A DNA stretch of 64,000 nucleotides from Cubamyces lactineus (GCA_022376465.1 JACDTU010000014.1:124001-188000), one strand, 5' to 3'. Shown: positions 1-15,424, counted from the stretch's first letter. Numbers and translations: made by a program. Notes: generated by a model from the sequence alone, not told the origin.

Positions 1-176
1 TGACGGCGCAGTGTCTGAAGAGCTTTGCCGCTCTTTGTCGTGAGAACTCGGTCACGTGTCGACGCGTCTCGGTTATCGCGTCTCGCCACAGACGCGTCCT
101 GGCTGGCGCTTCTTCGCGTAACCTCCTTGTCTCTTGCCATCTCCCAGGCTTCCTATATTTTTCTCCGGCGACAAGA

Positions 177-4118
<3,942 letters not shown>

Positions 4119-4770
4119 ATTCACAACGAAGCTGCCGGACTGTCCATGCGAGATGTCCCTATGCGCTCATCGCCGACCAGACTAGGATGCTAATAACCTG
4201 ACATTGGACTTTATGGATTTCTCTTCGTGCCTTGCCGTAGTTAGCATACAGCACTGTATATGTATGTACGTATGTTACGCATGTCCTTGACAGTTGGAAG
4301 TTCGGACGGGCTGGGCCGGCTGGCAGTTGTCGGCGATATCGTACAGGACACTAGTAAGTTGCATCTTCGGACACCGAGCCGAAGCCACTAATAAAACCTG
4401 AAGTTGAGTTAGCTCAATCATATCGGCGTGCATGTCAGCCTTATTCGATGTCATGCCCATCCGCCGATCATGGTAAGACCGCGCATCCCAAGCTCCACTC
4501 TTCTCACTCTTTAGAGCTTTTGAACTGCACGCTGGAACCTCAAGAGTTGCTCACCCACAAAAGATACGAAATGATATCATGTTGGCAGAGAAGCGAGGAA
4601 ATCTCTATGGTACACTAAGAGTACAGACGAAAGCATGCGCGACAAGGAGGCAATAAAGGGCATATGGGGTGACGGAGAGGGCCGGTCTAGCAGGCAGTAC
4701 GAAACGGAAGAGAAACCTGAGCAGTCGAGAGACGAGCACACCGCCAGGGCGCACAAAGCGTCCGCGCCGC
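4119..4770. other. convergent intergenic region
   Basis: Space between the 3' ends of the RecQ helicase gene and the HAD phosphatase gene. It should hold both 3' UTRs. I see no coding frame, tRNA or repeat in it. Confidence 0.6.
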
Positions 4771-6102
4771 TCACTGAGCCATGATGGGCTGGGTAGCAGT
4801 GATCGGCGGCGCCGCGAGCGGGTGCGACGACTGCTGCTTCGTCTGCGGCTGGGGGAGCGCGACCGGCTTGTCCTCCTGCTCCTGCGCCTGCGCCTGCGCG
4901 ACGGCGGGCTTGGGCTTGATGGTGAACCTGAGGCGCAAGTTCTCGCCCTCGCCCTCGGGCGTGATCTCGATCTGCTCCATGTTGTCGACGATGTAGTGCG
5001 CGCCGCAGTTCTCGATCTTCGAGCGTTCGTGCGAGGTGCAGACGGCAATGACCGTCGCGCCCGACGCGACGCCCGCGCGGATGCCCGAGGGCGAGTCCTC
5101 GAAGACGACGCAGCGCTTCGCGTCGAACCCGAGCTCCTTCGCGGCGAGCAGGAACGGGTCGGGCGCGGGCTTGCCCGCCTTGAGGCGCTTGTCGTCGGCG
5201 GTGATCGTCACCTCGGGAGGGGTGATGCCGACACGGGTCATGCAGCCGTAGGCTAGAAAGCATACGAGTCAGGACCGTGTCCCGAATCAATGAGAAGTAG
5301 TGAAGGGTGCTTACCATAGGTCTTAGCGCCAGAGGTCGCAACAGCGTAGCGGCCCTTGGGTATCGAGTCCATCACACGCTTGACACCAGGGAGGATGCGC
5401 ACTGAGCGGTCGACCGCGGCGGCCTCGAGCTGCCATGCCTCAAGCTGGTGCTTCTTCTGGAGCGTCGCACGCCAGTCCTCGGAGACATCCTCAGACTCCT
5501 CAGAGATGGGGTTCTCGAGGGCCTCGCCGTCAGCCTCACGGATTGAGGGCGACATGCTCAGAAGGCTGCTGACACGGTGGAGGAACGAGGGGCGGCGGAA
5601 GGGTGCGAGCTGCGCGAGGGTGCCGACGAAGGATGATGCGCGGGAGGAGTTGCGCGAGGCAGGGGTAGAGCTGGATGGGGAAAGCGCGGGGGTCGTCGCA
5701 CCAGAGTTCACGGGGGAGTTCTGGAGGGAACCGGGCCCGTGCTTGTTGTACGCGTCGGCGAAGTAGAGGATGGACTCCTCGAATGCCTGCACTTCGCGGT
5801 CCATCTCGTGCTCCTTGATGTGGGGCTTGAACTGGGCGAGGTTGTCGACGGCGCGCTTGCCGTGGGTGGCAGCGATCACGTACGCCGGGTCCTGCCCAAT
5901 GTCGGTCGCGACCTTGCCCCATGCGGCTTCGACTGCAGCGATAGAGTCGGTGAGGGTACCGTCCTGTCAACACACTTCCATGGTTAGCATGCTCTGCGAG
6001 ACAAGACAAAGGCTGTGTGGCGCTGAGGCCAACAGGAAGGATACACACCATGTCGAAGAGGACGGCATCAGCGTAGAAGGTGTGCTCGGTGTTGGAAGAC
6101 AT
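4771..6102 (-). CDS. HAD-superfamily phosphatase (GPP/DOG-like) with Ser-rich insertion
   Basis: Three exons (6049-6102, 5315-5963, 4771-5252) encode 394 residues. HAD motifs are all present: motif I FDMDGTLTDS near residue 17 (the aspartate codons are split by the first intron), motif II Ser/Thr in VATSG, motif III Lys in AGKPAPDP, and motif IV FEDSPSGIRAG. Members of this group dephosphorylate small sugar or polyol phosphates such as glycerol-3-phosphate or 2-deoxyglucose-6-phosphate in the cytosol; the substrate here is inference. Two things are unusual. A Ser/Thr/Pro-rich, low-complexity insertion of roughly 100 residues sits between motifs I and II, where the cap domain lies. A Gln/Ala/Pro-rich tail of about 45 residues follows the core, making the protein about 1.5 times the usual length. 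The start is the first ATG after a TATA box 100 nt upstream. Confidence 0.86.
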
Positions 6103-6202
6103 GACGATGGACGAATGGTATCAAGGGAGATGAGAGGAAGATGAGGTAGTAGGTATGTCGAGACCAGCGGTGTAGTGAGGAAGAGAGGCTGGCATGAAGG
6201 GT

Positions 6203-6210
6203 CTTATATA
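6203..6210 (-). promoter_or_regulatory. TATA-like box of the HAD phosphatase gene
   Basis: On the minus strand this reads TATATAAG, about 100 nt upstream of the ATG at 6102. The spacing is reasonable for a fungal core promoter with a short 5' UTR. Confidence 0.5.
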
Positions 6211-6615
6211 TGTTGTGCGACATGACGAGCGCCTGTTTGACGTCAATGAGCGGCGAAGCGGAATAAGGGTACACAAATTTCTGAGAGTTCGGGCTTGTTC
6301 GTGGAGGCTGGCAGCAGTGGAGCGAAGCCAACCGGAGGGAAAATTCGGGAGGGCGCCTATTGGGGAGAGGGCGGTGGCCACGATCCGCGACTCGGCAGAG
6401 GGAGACGGTGTTGGCGACGGAGGGCGAAACGCCGTTGCAGTCTTCTCCGAGCTTGTTTCCTACCCGGCCCTGCCTATTTGGGCGGAGGAGTGTGGAAAGT
6501 GCAGTATCGATGGGCGTTGAGTCCAGGAATGGCAACCCGGCTTTGATGGAGCTATTAGATCCCATCGGCAACGGCGCCCCCGACTTCGCGCCCTATTTCC
6601 GATTCGGGTCGGCGA
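6211..6615. other. intergenic region upstream of the HAD gene
   Basis: Upstream region of the minus-strand HAD gene, ending at the inserted hAT-like element. No coding frame or RNA gene is recognised. Confidence 0.5.
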
Positions 6616-6623
6616 AGCCCGAC
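6616..6623 (+). repeat. 8-bp target-site duplication, left copy
   Basis: AGCCCGAC directly abuts the left terminal inverted repeat. The identical octamer, in the same orientation, abuts the right end at 7342-7349. An 8-bp duplication is the signature length of hAT transposition. Confidence 0.85.
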
Positions 6624-6653
6624 AGGACCCATGACAATGGTAGGATAGGCTTC
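6624..6653 (+). repeat. left terminal inverted repeat of the hAT-like element
   Basis: The first 15 bases are identical to the reverse complement of 7327-7341. The following 15 bases match imperfectly; both arms then carry related GG and GCTTC/GCCTC blocks. Confidence 0.8.
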
Positions 6654-7311
6654 TGCAGAATCTGCCAAATGTTTGAAGAAATGTCCGGACAAAAATTTTG
6701 AAATTCGATAGGAAATGTCCGGTTTTGCAGAAGCATTCGCAGGCTTTCAGGTCCTTTTGTCCGGGAATTTGCAGAGGGCCTCGCCAGCGTCCATTTTGTC
6801 CGTCCCTTCCGCATTAGCCCCAATTTTCCAATTCGCCTCAGCAGAGCTTCTCATAGTGTGTTTCGAGGCAACAAAATGTCTTCAGACGTCATTTATAAGC
6901 TTAAATACGACGGACACCACTTCTGCTCGTAGAATCTGCTGGGCGCTCTCCGGGACGCTGCTGAAGCGCCGGGAAGCGCCGGTTAGTATATGTAAGGGAC
7001 AACTTCAAGCAGGCCAATGACTGCTTAGCCAGAATCAAAGGAGCTGTTTACTGCTGCATTCAAATCATACTAACCTGTCCGAAAGCGCGACGTAGACGGT
7101 AGACTGACGGAAGCCGTCCGGCTTACCCAGGGTGATAGCTTATAGGTTCAACCACTTATCAAGGCTGTCCGGACATGTCAGAGGCCTATTGCGCACGGCA
7201 AACTTTGTCCGTGATTTTTTCACAGGGCTGAGGGCGATTTTGGAGGGTTTTGTCCGGATTGGCAGAGGCGTAGGGGGGGTCCGGAGGATTACATTTGTCC
7301 GGATTTATGAT

Positions 7312-7341
7312 GAGGCTTCCCCACCTATTGTCATGGGTCCT
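7312..7341 (-). repeat. right terminal inverted repeat of the hAT-like element
   Basis: Read on the minus strand it begins AGGACCCATGACAAT, as at the left end, and then diverges. It directly abuts the right target-site duplication. Confidence 0.8.
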
Positions 7342-7349
7342 AGCCCGAC
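7342..7349 (+). repeat. 8-bp target-site duplication, right copy
   Basis: AGCCCGAC, identical and in direct orientation to 6616-6623 across the element. The absence of mismatches suggests a fairly recent insertion, although the termini beyond 15 bp have diverged. Confidence 0.85.
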
Positions 7350-10300
7350 GCTGTGGCCTGCTCCTCGGCATACCGACGCCCCATTCCGTCCAACGCGGCT
7401 CATTCACATGCGTCCCTGGAAAGAGGGTCTCCCTCTCGCTCCGTTCATCATCCAAGAAGCACACTCTGCCCTCTCTATCCAACAAAGCATCCACTTTCGA
7501 AGCACACCCCAAAACTCACATTCCCAAAGGGCCGCATAAGGACGCCGAGCAAGACTTCGCTGCGTGCAGCCGTTAGCGGCTGGTTGCTCGGAGTGAATGA
7601 ACTTTGGAGCCACAAAGCTGTCGGTAAAGCTTTCCCACTGCCCGATCGGGGCACGTCGGTCGGCACCGTAAGCGCCGACCGGCCATATCCTTATGCCGCG
7701 TGCGCCCCTCCTAAATCCGGTAACCCGCCCTTTCGAGGGTGACGGCGGCGGCGCGAGGGTCGTCGAGGCCGACCGCGCGCTGCCGACGCCGAGCAACGCC
7801 GCAGTTGCCAACGACCAGGACGCACGTTGAGCCGCCAATCCATGACGTGAGGTGGAAAATGGTAATCGGCTGTGGCAATTGTATTTGTAAATTGTCGCCG
7901 GTACTGTGCGCCTGTGTGGCACCACGTTACATAACATGTATCGCTCCCACAGCGAGGAACGCGCCCCATTTCTCATTTTCTTGCTCGGAGTCAGGACACG
8001 GCAGGTTTGCTCAGACGGCATGCATGCAGTCATCACCCCCGCTCGAAGCGTCGCAGTGGAGTGCAATCAACGTTCGCAAGCACCGCCCATGCAGGCACCC
8101 TCGAGCCGCTTGTGCGTTAGCCGGCATCCACGTCCGTCATATCAAGCCTCTCTCCCGCGCGCTCCATAATCAGTGCATCGCTGTACCCTCTCGCTAAACC
8201 GACGCCATGTTTCCTTTTCCGACCAACATCCTTCGTTTGTGTACTCTCGCTCGGACGTTCGTATCCTCCCACCACTGTGCGTATGTGTTGGCTATGACGC
8301 AGTCATATCTCTGTCAATGTCAAGGCAATCGCTCTTGTAGCTACCGCCGCTCCAGCATCTCATATCTCCCGACGAGAACGCCCTCCTTTTACGCGTAAGA
8401 GCGCGTGGAGGCAATCTACCGCTCCCTCGGGACCGCTTCTGCCTTGGCCGGCGTGCGCAATCTCGTACGACACGGTCATGCGTGGCAAGAGCATCGATGC
8501 CCGATGCGCTCACCATCAGGAACGACTATGAGCATGACGTCCGGCACCCCTTGCTTGTTTGTCGGCACGCGGGACTGCATGCGTGAACCAACAGCGCCGC
8601 ATCTGAAAATGTGGACAAGGTTGCCCGCCAAGGCTCAAAAGCTCGCGCATCTGCTCGCGTTTCCAAGGAAAGCATGCGCTCCGGCCGTGTTTGCACCCTC
8701 CTCCGCTGATCCCGTTCGGCAGCGCACCAACGTGGGCAACCCTGCAGCCTCCTTCAGTGCGGACGTGTCAGTGCGCAGAGGTCAGTACGTTCGAACTTCG
8801 AACGCACCCCCTTCTCTATCCAAACGATTATTGCCCCCTCTTGTTCCGTGCGCCCGGCATCTCCTGGCTGGGAAGGCTCTTATCTCGGACTACTGCACTT
8901 GGCGCGGGCTGCCGCTAGTGGCACGATTGCCGCACCACGGCGTGGCCGGCCACAGACAAACCAGTGCGTCTTCGATTTCCTTAGCTACCGCGTGTGCCGT
9001 GGCTGCAGCAATCTGCAGCTGCAAGACGGGATCGCACGCGTCCGTGGCCGGTAGCTTCGATTGTTACCTCCGCTCTCGGAGTCTGCGTGCCAGAGATAGC
9101 ACTTCCGGGGCACAAAACGGGATCCCAGTGTTCCTGCTAGAAGCAGAAGTCCCGTTCATATCGCCTCTTTGCTCCTGAGATTCATGAGTGCGATGATGGA
9201 ATGATTATGCATCATGTACCGTCCTTGGACTGAATGCAGAACTGCCAGAACCCGTACGCATCCCCTGATTCTCCCCATCCCGGATTCATGACGCTCGCTC
9301 GCATCGGCCCTGACAGTGACGGCTTCGCGCGTTCAACAGCCACCCGCGCGCTTCGCGTTTTCTCGAGGTTTGGACCTATGGATCTCAACCCGTCCGCATT
9401 CGGGCCTTCTGACGTCGTGTGTGTCCTGTTCTCTTGCTTCGCTTCCCAGTATTAGTTCAAGACACGCTCGTCGCGTGCGATGCGAAGGCGACGCTCTCTC
9501 GATGAAGATGTAAATGAGAGTGGCAGCACTCGCTGCGAGTGTCGGCAAACAGCTCGGAAAGGAGATACGACCTCTAGATACGATACCTCGGAGGAAGCTC
9601 GAGTAGGCACTGCACTAGCGCTATCAACAGCAGACAGTGGGTGGCACACCTATCTAACTTCCTGAAACGTGGTATCGAGGTTCAGACACACCCCGAGCGG
9701 CGAATGCGGTAGTGGCACATCCGTATCTTCACGACCTTCGTCTTCTGCTCTCAGTTAAGCTCTCGGACGCGTTTGACTCTTTAGTCACCATCCTCCGTGG
9801 ATGAGGACATTCGCGATCATCGCAAAAAGCTACTCCTCATTCCTCCTTTAAGCTCGACTCTCTCCGCGCGTTCTTCCAATGTTCTTCCTTGGAGAGGTCG
9901 TGCTGGGACTACGATAACGCTGTTCCTCATCATGGCACTCGTTGGTTCATGCCGCTAGGCCGAGCATCTGATAGTGGAAGATAGGGCGCCGCGTGTGGCA
10001 CGCAAGCGTGTATATGTGGCTTTTACTAGCCCGTTTGCGCAGGGCCGGCCAGCGACACTTCGGCATAGCCTCGAACGTGCGCGCTGAACATTGTACCAAG
10101 TCACGCCACTTCTATCGTAATCCGTATACAACGCCGTCGTGCGGCAATGACTCGCAAGAATTCAGTGCGAGGGGCTCGTCATTCTCGCGCTGCAGGGGCA
10201 CTTTGCCTGCCCATTCCAGTTGCGCACGCGTCTGAGCGACTTCCAAGAGGTACGTTGGACGCGGAGTTCGCTCCGAGCCCGACGACCTCGTGGGCGGCAT

Positions 10301-12019
10301 CCTCAAACTCTCAACGGACCGAGGGATCGCGACCGCGCACCGGGTCGCGCGCGTCGAACGTACATCCCCGAATCGCTGTCGACGCCGACGGGGGCCTCGA
10401 AGGGCCACTCGAGCTCCGCGCAACACGCGCTCCGTGTCGGCTGCCGGCGGTACAAGCGCAGTGTAGCGGACAGGGCCTTACAGGGGTCTTTGTGCCGTTC
10501 ATTATATCTCGGACCGGAGTGCGGTCGATCCCTCGGTGGCGTGGGTGCAAATGTGGGCATGGAGGCCACCGAGGGCGTCGCTGTGTTCAGCGTGGGGCCA
10601 TCGTTAGTTCGCCGGAGTCAGGTGGCCAAAGAGTGCCACAGGCGATTGTATGAAGGGTCCACCGTAGGACGCGCGTCAGTGTTGTTCTCCGCGTCGACCG
10701 ACGTCCGCTTACATCCCATGTACGTACCACGTACTACCACATCCCGATCTGCAGTACCGGAGCTCGGGTGAGATTGAGCGTGTGCGCTACAGATGGTAGG
10801 AGCGATCGGACCGATCACGCACTGGCAGATGTTCCATAGGACCGTGACGCACCACGGCCGTGCAGTCTGTACGCCGGTCAGAAGGGCAGAGGCTTAACAG
10901 AAGGTACCTAGCGCTTGTGGGCTGACACTGGCGGGGATTGATCAGGTCCGTGCATCCGAGTTTAAATGGTTTGCTTTGTGTGACGGTGAGAAGGCGGCTG
11001 AGGGGCACCCTCAACGTCAAGAGGCTGACTGACACCAATGACACGGTGGGTCTTGTGGTAGGCTTGATATACTTGGGCGCGATTCGTCGACGCTTTGTCC
11101 CATGGCATGCGACTGACTGACCGATCCTAGTCCATGATCGCATGATTGTGTGAGATGTCAGTTCTGTGAAGGGGTCCTCTCTACGGGTTCCGGCGGGGAT
11201 GGTATGACAAGGCCTGAGGTCCAACGGCTGACGAGTGCCCCTAGCTCCGGGGATGACGGCATGACACTGCAGAGCAATCCAGGAATATCAGAGGAGTTGT
11301 TCCGGACATTTTGAGAGGGCACGACACTAGTGCGAGAGTTGGACTCGCGGGCCTGACAATCGAGAGGTTTCAGGCGCCGCCGCGGACGGTCCATTGGTGG
11401 AGTACGCGCATTGGACTTGGGCAACACAGCTGAATGCCCGCGAAAGTCAGCGAAACACCGACGAGCTTACTAGCAGGCCCGCGGCGCGCCGCTTCAGGCC
11501 TTGCCCCATTCGTTTGTGGGCACCTATGGGTCCCGGGGGCTAGGGGCCCATCGGATGGGAGATGGCTCAGATGGGAGATGGCGCCTGCGGTCTAGGCCCT
11601 GGCCCATAGCGCATCCGCGCGCTGTGCAGGCCAGGAACGCACCTCGTCGTTGTCGTCGGTCGGGACCGACGATGCGCCACATGGCCTGCATCGCGCGTCC
11701 GCCGTTAGAGTCCGAGTCTCTCGCAGTTGTGTGAGGAGTAGTGTGCGAGGGGTTCGGAGTCTCGGGACAGCGGTAGTGATATGCGATGAGATGCGATGGA
11801 GCACTCGGCTGGTCTCGAATCGGCTCAGACACTCGCCTGCAGTATCAGCACACGCTCTTCAGTCTTGATTGCTTGAAAGAGAGGCGATACGAGCGAGCAC
11901 TCTGCAGTCGCGGTTGCATGTGCACATTATATACATCCTGACGGCCCACATCCCGAGAGTGAATAACTGATGCTACAGTAACGACAATACTAGTACTTGC
12001 GACACTATACAAACGAGCG
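7350..12019. other. 4.7-kb region without a recognisable gene
   Basis: Open frames occur on both strands (for example 8405-9178 plus and 7404-8066 minus), but their translations are Arg/Ser/Pro/Cys-rich without domain motifs. They show no paired splice structure and look like chance frames in GC-rich DNA. No reverse transcriptase, integrase or transposase motif, tRNA or long terminal repeat is seen. It may be decayed repeat DNA next to the transposon, or hold non-coding transcripts. Confidence 0.5.
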
Positions 12020-14536
12020 TCATGTCCGTACGGCGTCGTGCGCATGCGGCCGTGGATGCAGAGGCACCACGACGTCTTCCATATCGTCGTCGTCGTCGCT
12101 GTCGTCGTCGGCGAGCTCGTCCACCTCTGTCTGGTGCCCGCTCGCAGGCGCCGGAGGTTCCCCAGCCCTGTCGGGGTGTCCCGCGGAGGTCGAATGCGCG
12201 CTTGAGCTCGTGGTGGGGAACACCTCGGGAAAGGCGTTGACGTCCATGATGATGTGCTGCCCGCCCGAGTACGCGGCGATGGGCGGTGGGGGGAGTTCTA
12301 CAGACCGTTGAGGTGCGGTGGGCTGCGGTGTGGGCTGAGGCTGGTGTGTGGGCGCTTGGGGTGCAGGAGGCGCTGGTGTGGGTGTGGACTGGGCGGGTTG
12401 AGGTGCGGGAGCGGGAACGTGGTAAGTGAGCTGGACATGCGGCAAAATGGGAGGTGGCGGGTGCGGATGAGATTGTTGAGGCTGCGGATGCGAGGGAGGA
12501 TGCGGTGGGGCAACGTGATCCTCATCCTCCTCTCCCTCCGCAATCTCCGTAAGCTGCGCAGCGAGAAGGGCGAGTTGTGCTTGCAGCGCCGCGCGCTCGT
12601 CGTCTGTGAGCGTCGCACGCGGAGGCTCCGCTGGTGCGGCAGCTTCCGCCGCGCTGACCAGAGCGCTCAACACAGCAGACAAGTCGGCCTCTGCGGAAGC
12701 AACGACGGGTGGTGGTACATGTGCGCCATTTGAGCCTTGCTGCGTTTGTGTCGATGCTTGCGACGATGGCCGGTCGTTCGAGGAGGCCTGTTGCTGTTGC
12801 GTAGAAGGACAGGTCGCAAGGTCGAGATTCCCAAAGTTGATAGCTTTGAGAATGTGCTGCGCGGCCTCCCATGCGTCGCTGCCTTCGCCAGAATCGTCCT
12901 TCTCCTCTCCGGCCTTTTGTGTGGCGTCCGAAGATGTGGTACTTGTGACAGGCGCTGCGGGGGGAGGTTGCGCAGGGTTCTTTGCTTGTGCAGGCTGATT
13001 GGACTGGGATTGCTGAGGATATCCAGGATAATGAGAGTACGGGTAGGGGTAGGGATAGCCGTTGTATGGCGGCTGTGCGGTAGGTGCAGGGGGATGAGAG
13101 TGCTGTTGCAGCGGCGCGTGGGTGAATGGTGACGACTGCGCAGGCGAATGGTGCATCGCGTACGTCGTCTGCGCAAGCGTCTGCGGCCTCCGCGTCGTCC
13201 GCTTCGACGTCTGTGGTACCACACAGTCAACACTAGTCCATGTACTCGGCAGGATCTCGGTCGAACGAAAGAAGAGCACATACCGCGCCACCTTCCCATG
13301 CCGGGTTCAAACGGTACTTTCCGCCTGCACGCTTCTCCAAGCGGCCCCTTTTGTACGCTTTCTGCAACGCCTGACTAGCACTGGGTCGGAAGTTCGTCTG
13401 TAGAGGGTACCTGGCTGCCATCCATGTGAACAGATCTTTCGGAGCCGCTCCCTCGGAATCACCGCAGTCCAACAAAGCTTCGACGATCATCTCTTCATAG
13501 GAAGGGAGATCCTCCGAAGGAGGCGGTGGTGGCGGTTGTGCCGCAGGCCCGGCGGCATGGAGAGGTGGTCGTACAAGAGGGTTTGAGTTGAAGAGCGGGT
13601 GCTGACCATGAGGGTGTGGGGGCGGCGGAGAATGGGCAGGTGGAGGGGTGGGATAGCCCGGAGGAGGTGCGTATGGACTATATGGGTAATGTGAGGGGTA
13701 TGCGGGCGGAGGGGGATAGTATGGGGCGTGAGGATATGCCGACTGTTGCGCCTGCGGCTGGGGGACAGCATAAGGGTAGGGGGCATAGGGATACGGACCA
13801 GGAGGGTGCAGGTTGGTTTGCTGTGTTTGCACCTGAGGTTGTGGCTGAGGTTGAGGTGTTGAGGCATGCGAAGCGGGTACAGATGCCGGTTGGGATGGAC
13901 CAGCTTGTGGCTGTACCGGCGCAACCTGGCTTGGTGTACTCGACTGTCCTCCGTTGGCCTGAGGCGCAGGCGACGGGGCGGCGATCGTGGTCGCTCCAGA
14001 ATCAGAACCACTTGCCTGAGATTTTGCTTCTTCCGCAGGATCCCTCAGTGATCCCATGGGTGGGTCAGGATCTTCCGCAGGCGCAGGTGGGCCAGGAGGA
14101 TGTACCTGATGTGAGGGTACACCTACATTGTTTATCGAGGATTCACCATTTGGGGCAGAAGGTGCAGGGGTTGTGGAAGGAGGCTGAGGCGAGGGTGAAG
14201 GTTGTGGATGCGAGCTTTTCCTTAGCTCGAGGATCGCAGCCTCAAGATCCGCTGGCCAGACAGTGCTCTTGACGTGCAAGGGGACATGAGGCTCGAACAG
14301 CAAGCATATTTCGATGATCTGTGCAGGTGGGAGAAGACTGAGGTATGTCTTCTTGGATGCCGCGTCGCTATTCGAGCTCGCGTTCAGAGATGATGGCTCC
14401 GACGACTCAGGTGGGGGAGCGGTCTCGACTGAAACGGTGTTGGCGGAGTATATTGTAACGGGATGTATTTGGACGCACCTGCGCCGTTTTGTGAAGACGG
14501 GCCAGCTTGAGGAGGAGGGGGGCTTGCTGCGAGCAT
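12020..14536 (-). CDS. proline-rich nuclear protein with linker-histone (H15) winged-helix domain
   Basis: Three exons (14479-14536, 13284-14428, 12020-13210) keep frame and encode 797 residues. The start ATG at 14536 opens a 19-residue exon that joins in frame across a 50-nt intron. An N-terminal globular stretch containing LSLLPPAQIIEICLLFEP and a helical segment is followed by about 200 residues rich in Pro, Gln, Ser and Tyr-Pro-His repeats. Residues about 328-401 form an H15-like winged helix (PSYEEMIVEALLDC through KAYKRGRLEKRAGGKYRL), as in histone H1/H5, where it binds nucleosome linker DNA. The remainder is again Pro/Gln-rich with Ala-rich helices, and it ends with a run of Asp. Canonical H1 has short basic tails, so this is not ordinary H1. 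A chromatin or transcription-related role is inference. Confidence 0.8.
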
Positions 14537-15347
14537 AGTTGCAGCTATACAGCCGCTGCACAGTTTTTCCCTTCAAGATTCTCAGCCACACCCTCGGCGC
14601 TCGCCCAGCGTCCCGGGCGCCAATTCATCAAGCGCCATTGGCGCTTATTATTAGTCCGTCTCTTCTCGTTCCAGCTCTCGTCCTTGGCCGGCGCCGTCGC
14701 CCAGCGAAGTACACCTTCAGCACCGATGCGCAACTTTGCTTCCATTGGATCTACTTTGCTTGGTCTTACTGGCAACACAGGAGCTATAACTCATAGTCAA
14801 CACAAACATAACTTCCGTGTTAAGCAATCCGATTGACTGGAGGCCCTTGCAGATATACTATCGCCGCTCTGCTCTTTATGGACCGAGGCTGCGTCGATTG
14901 ACGAATTTCAGGGTATACAAGTGTGCCATGCGACTATATGACACCATACCTTGTCGCATGACTCGCTCTGAATGCGCCCTGTTTCTCTATATCAATCCCA
15001 ATCGATCCAGGGATATAAGAACTCGGTTGTGGATGAACAACAGCGAACAGTCTTTGTCATGCGCTTTGTCAACCTGAAAGGTCGCAGAGCGCGCTTTTCT
15101 ATGCTCATAAATCCAGGCTTCATAATCCTAGTGGAGACAGCGGGATGCCGTCTCTCGCTGACTTTGCAAATCCTCCTACATGTTGGGACTGATTTTGAGG
15201 CAACCTGGGCGCAGCCACCGCTTCGACGCTCGCGGTCCGGATGGTATGGTTATAAGTAAGGGGCTCCGGGTGACTTAGATCGAAGTCATCGATAAGACAT
15301 CGTCCATACGGCGCATGCGATGGTGTCGCTCAAGTGACCCGCGAACC
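14537..15347. other. divergent intergenic region
   Basis: Shared upstream region of the minus-strand H15-domain gene and the plus-strand RidA gene. It should contain both promoters. No coding frame with recognisable features is present. Confidence 0.5.
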
Positions 15348-15356
15348 TATATAAAG
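15348..15356 (+). promoter_or_regulatory. TATA box of the RidA gene
   Basis: TATATAAAG lies 69 nt before the RidA start codon, followed by a short pyrimidine-rich leader. This is a good match to a fungal core promoter. Confidence 0.65.
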
Positions 15357-15424
15357 GCCAGGATCGTTTCGAGATCCAACAAGTCGACCGGACCGCCTTC
15401 CTTCCACCCATCCATTCCTACGCC

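Larger units (their letters stand above)
6624..7341. mobile_element. hAT-like non-autonomous DNA transposon (MITE-type), 718 bp
   Basis: The element starts with AGGACCCATGACAAT and its right end is the reverse complement of the same 15 bases; beyond these the inverted repeat continues imperfectly to about 30 bp. Perfect 8-bp duplications flank both ends. At least nine copies of the hexamer TGTCCG lie inside, mostly subterminal (6682, 6716, 6758, 6797 on the left; 7076, 7166, 7206, 7251, 7296 on the right). Two of these form the palindrome TGTCCGGACA. Subterminal repeats of this kind are usual transposase-binding sites in hAT elements. There is no transposase frame, so mobilisation would need an enzyme in trans. 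Assignment to hAT rests on duplication length and architecture, not on a database match. Confidence 0.8.

Noticed and set aside
4577..5341. 254-codon minus-strand frame and overlapping Arg-rich plus-strand frames
   Set aside because: Shadow frames of the HAD phosphatase exons; the real frame carries the catalytic motifs.
7648..7685. Small inverted repeat GGTCGGC...GCCGACC
   Set aside because: Seven-base stem in GC-rich DNA without a T-run or nearby gene end; expected by chance.
8405..9178. 257-codon plus-strand frame in the gene-poor block
   Set aside because: Composition is Ser/Arg/Cys-rich with no domain motif, conserved pattern or splice partners. Likely a chance frame in GC-rich DNA.
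10147..10771. Overlapping plus-strand frames of 168 and 183 codons
   Set aside because: Two frames overlap each other and a minus-strand frame, all of low-complexity Arg/Ser/Ala makeup; no evidence favours any.
13616..14272. 218-codon plus-strand frame
   Set aside because: Antisense of the proline-rich exon of the H15-domain gene; its Gly/Val/Glu bias mirrors the repeats on the other strand.
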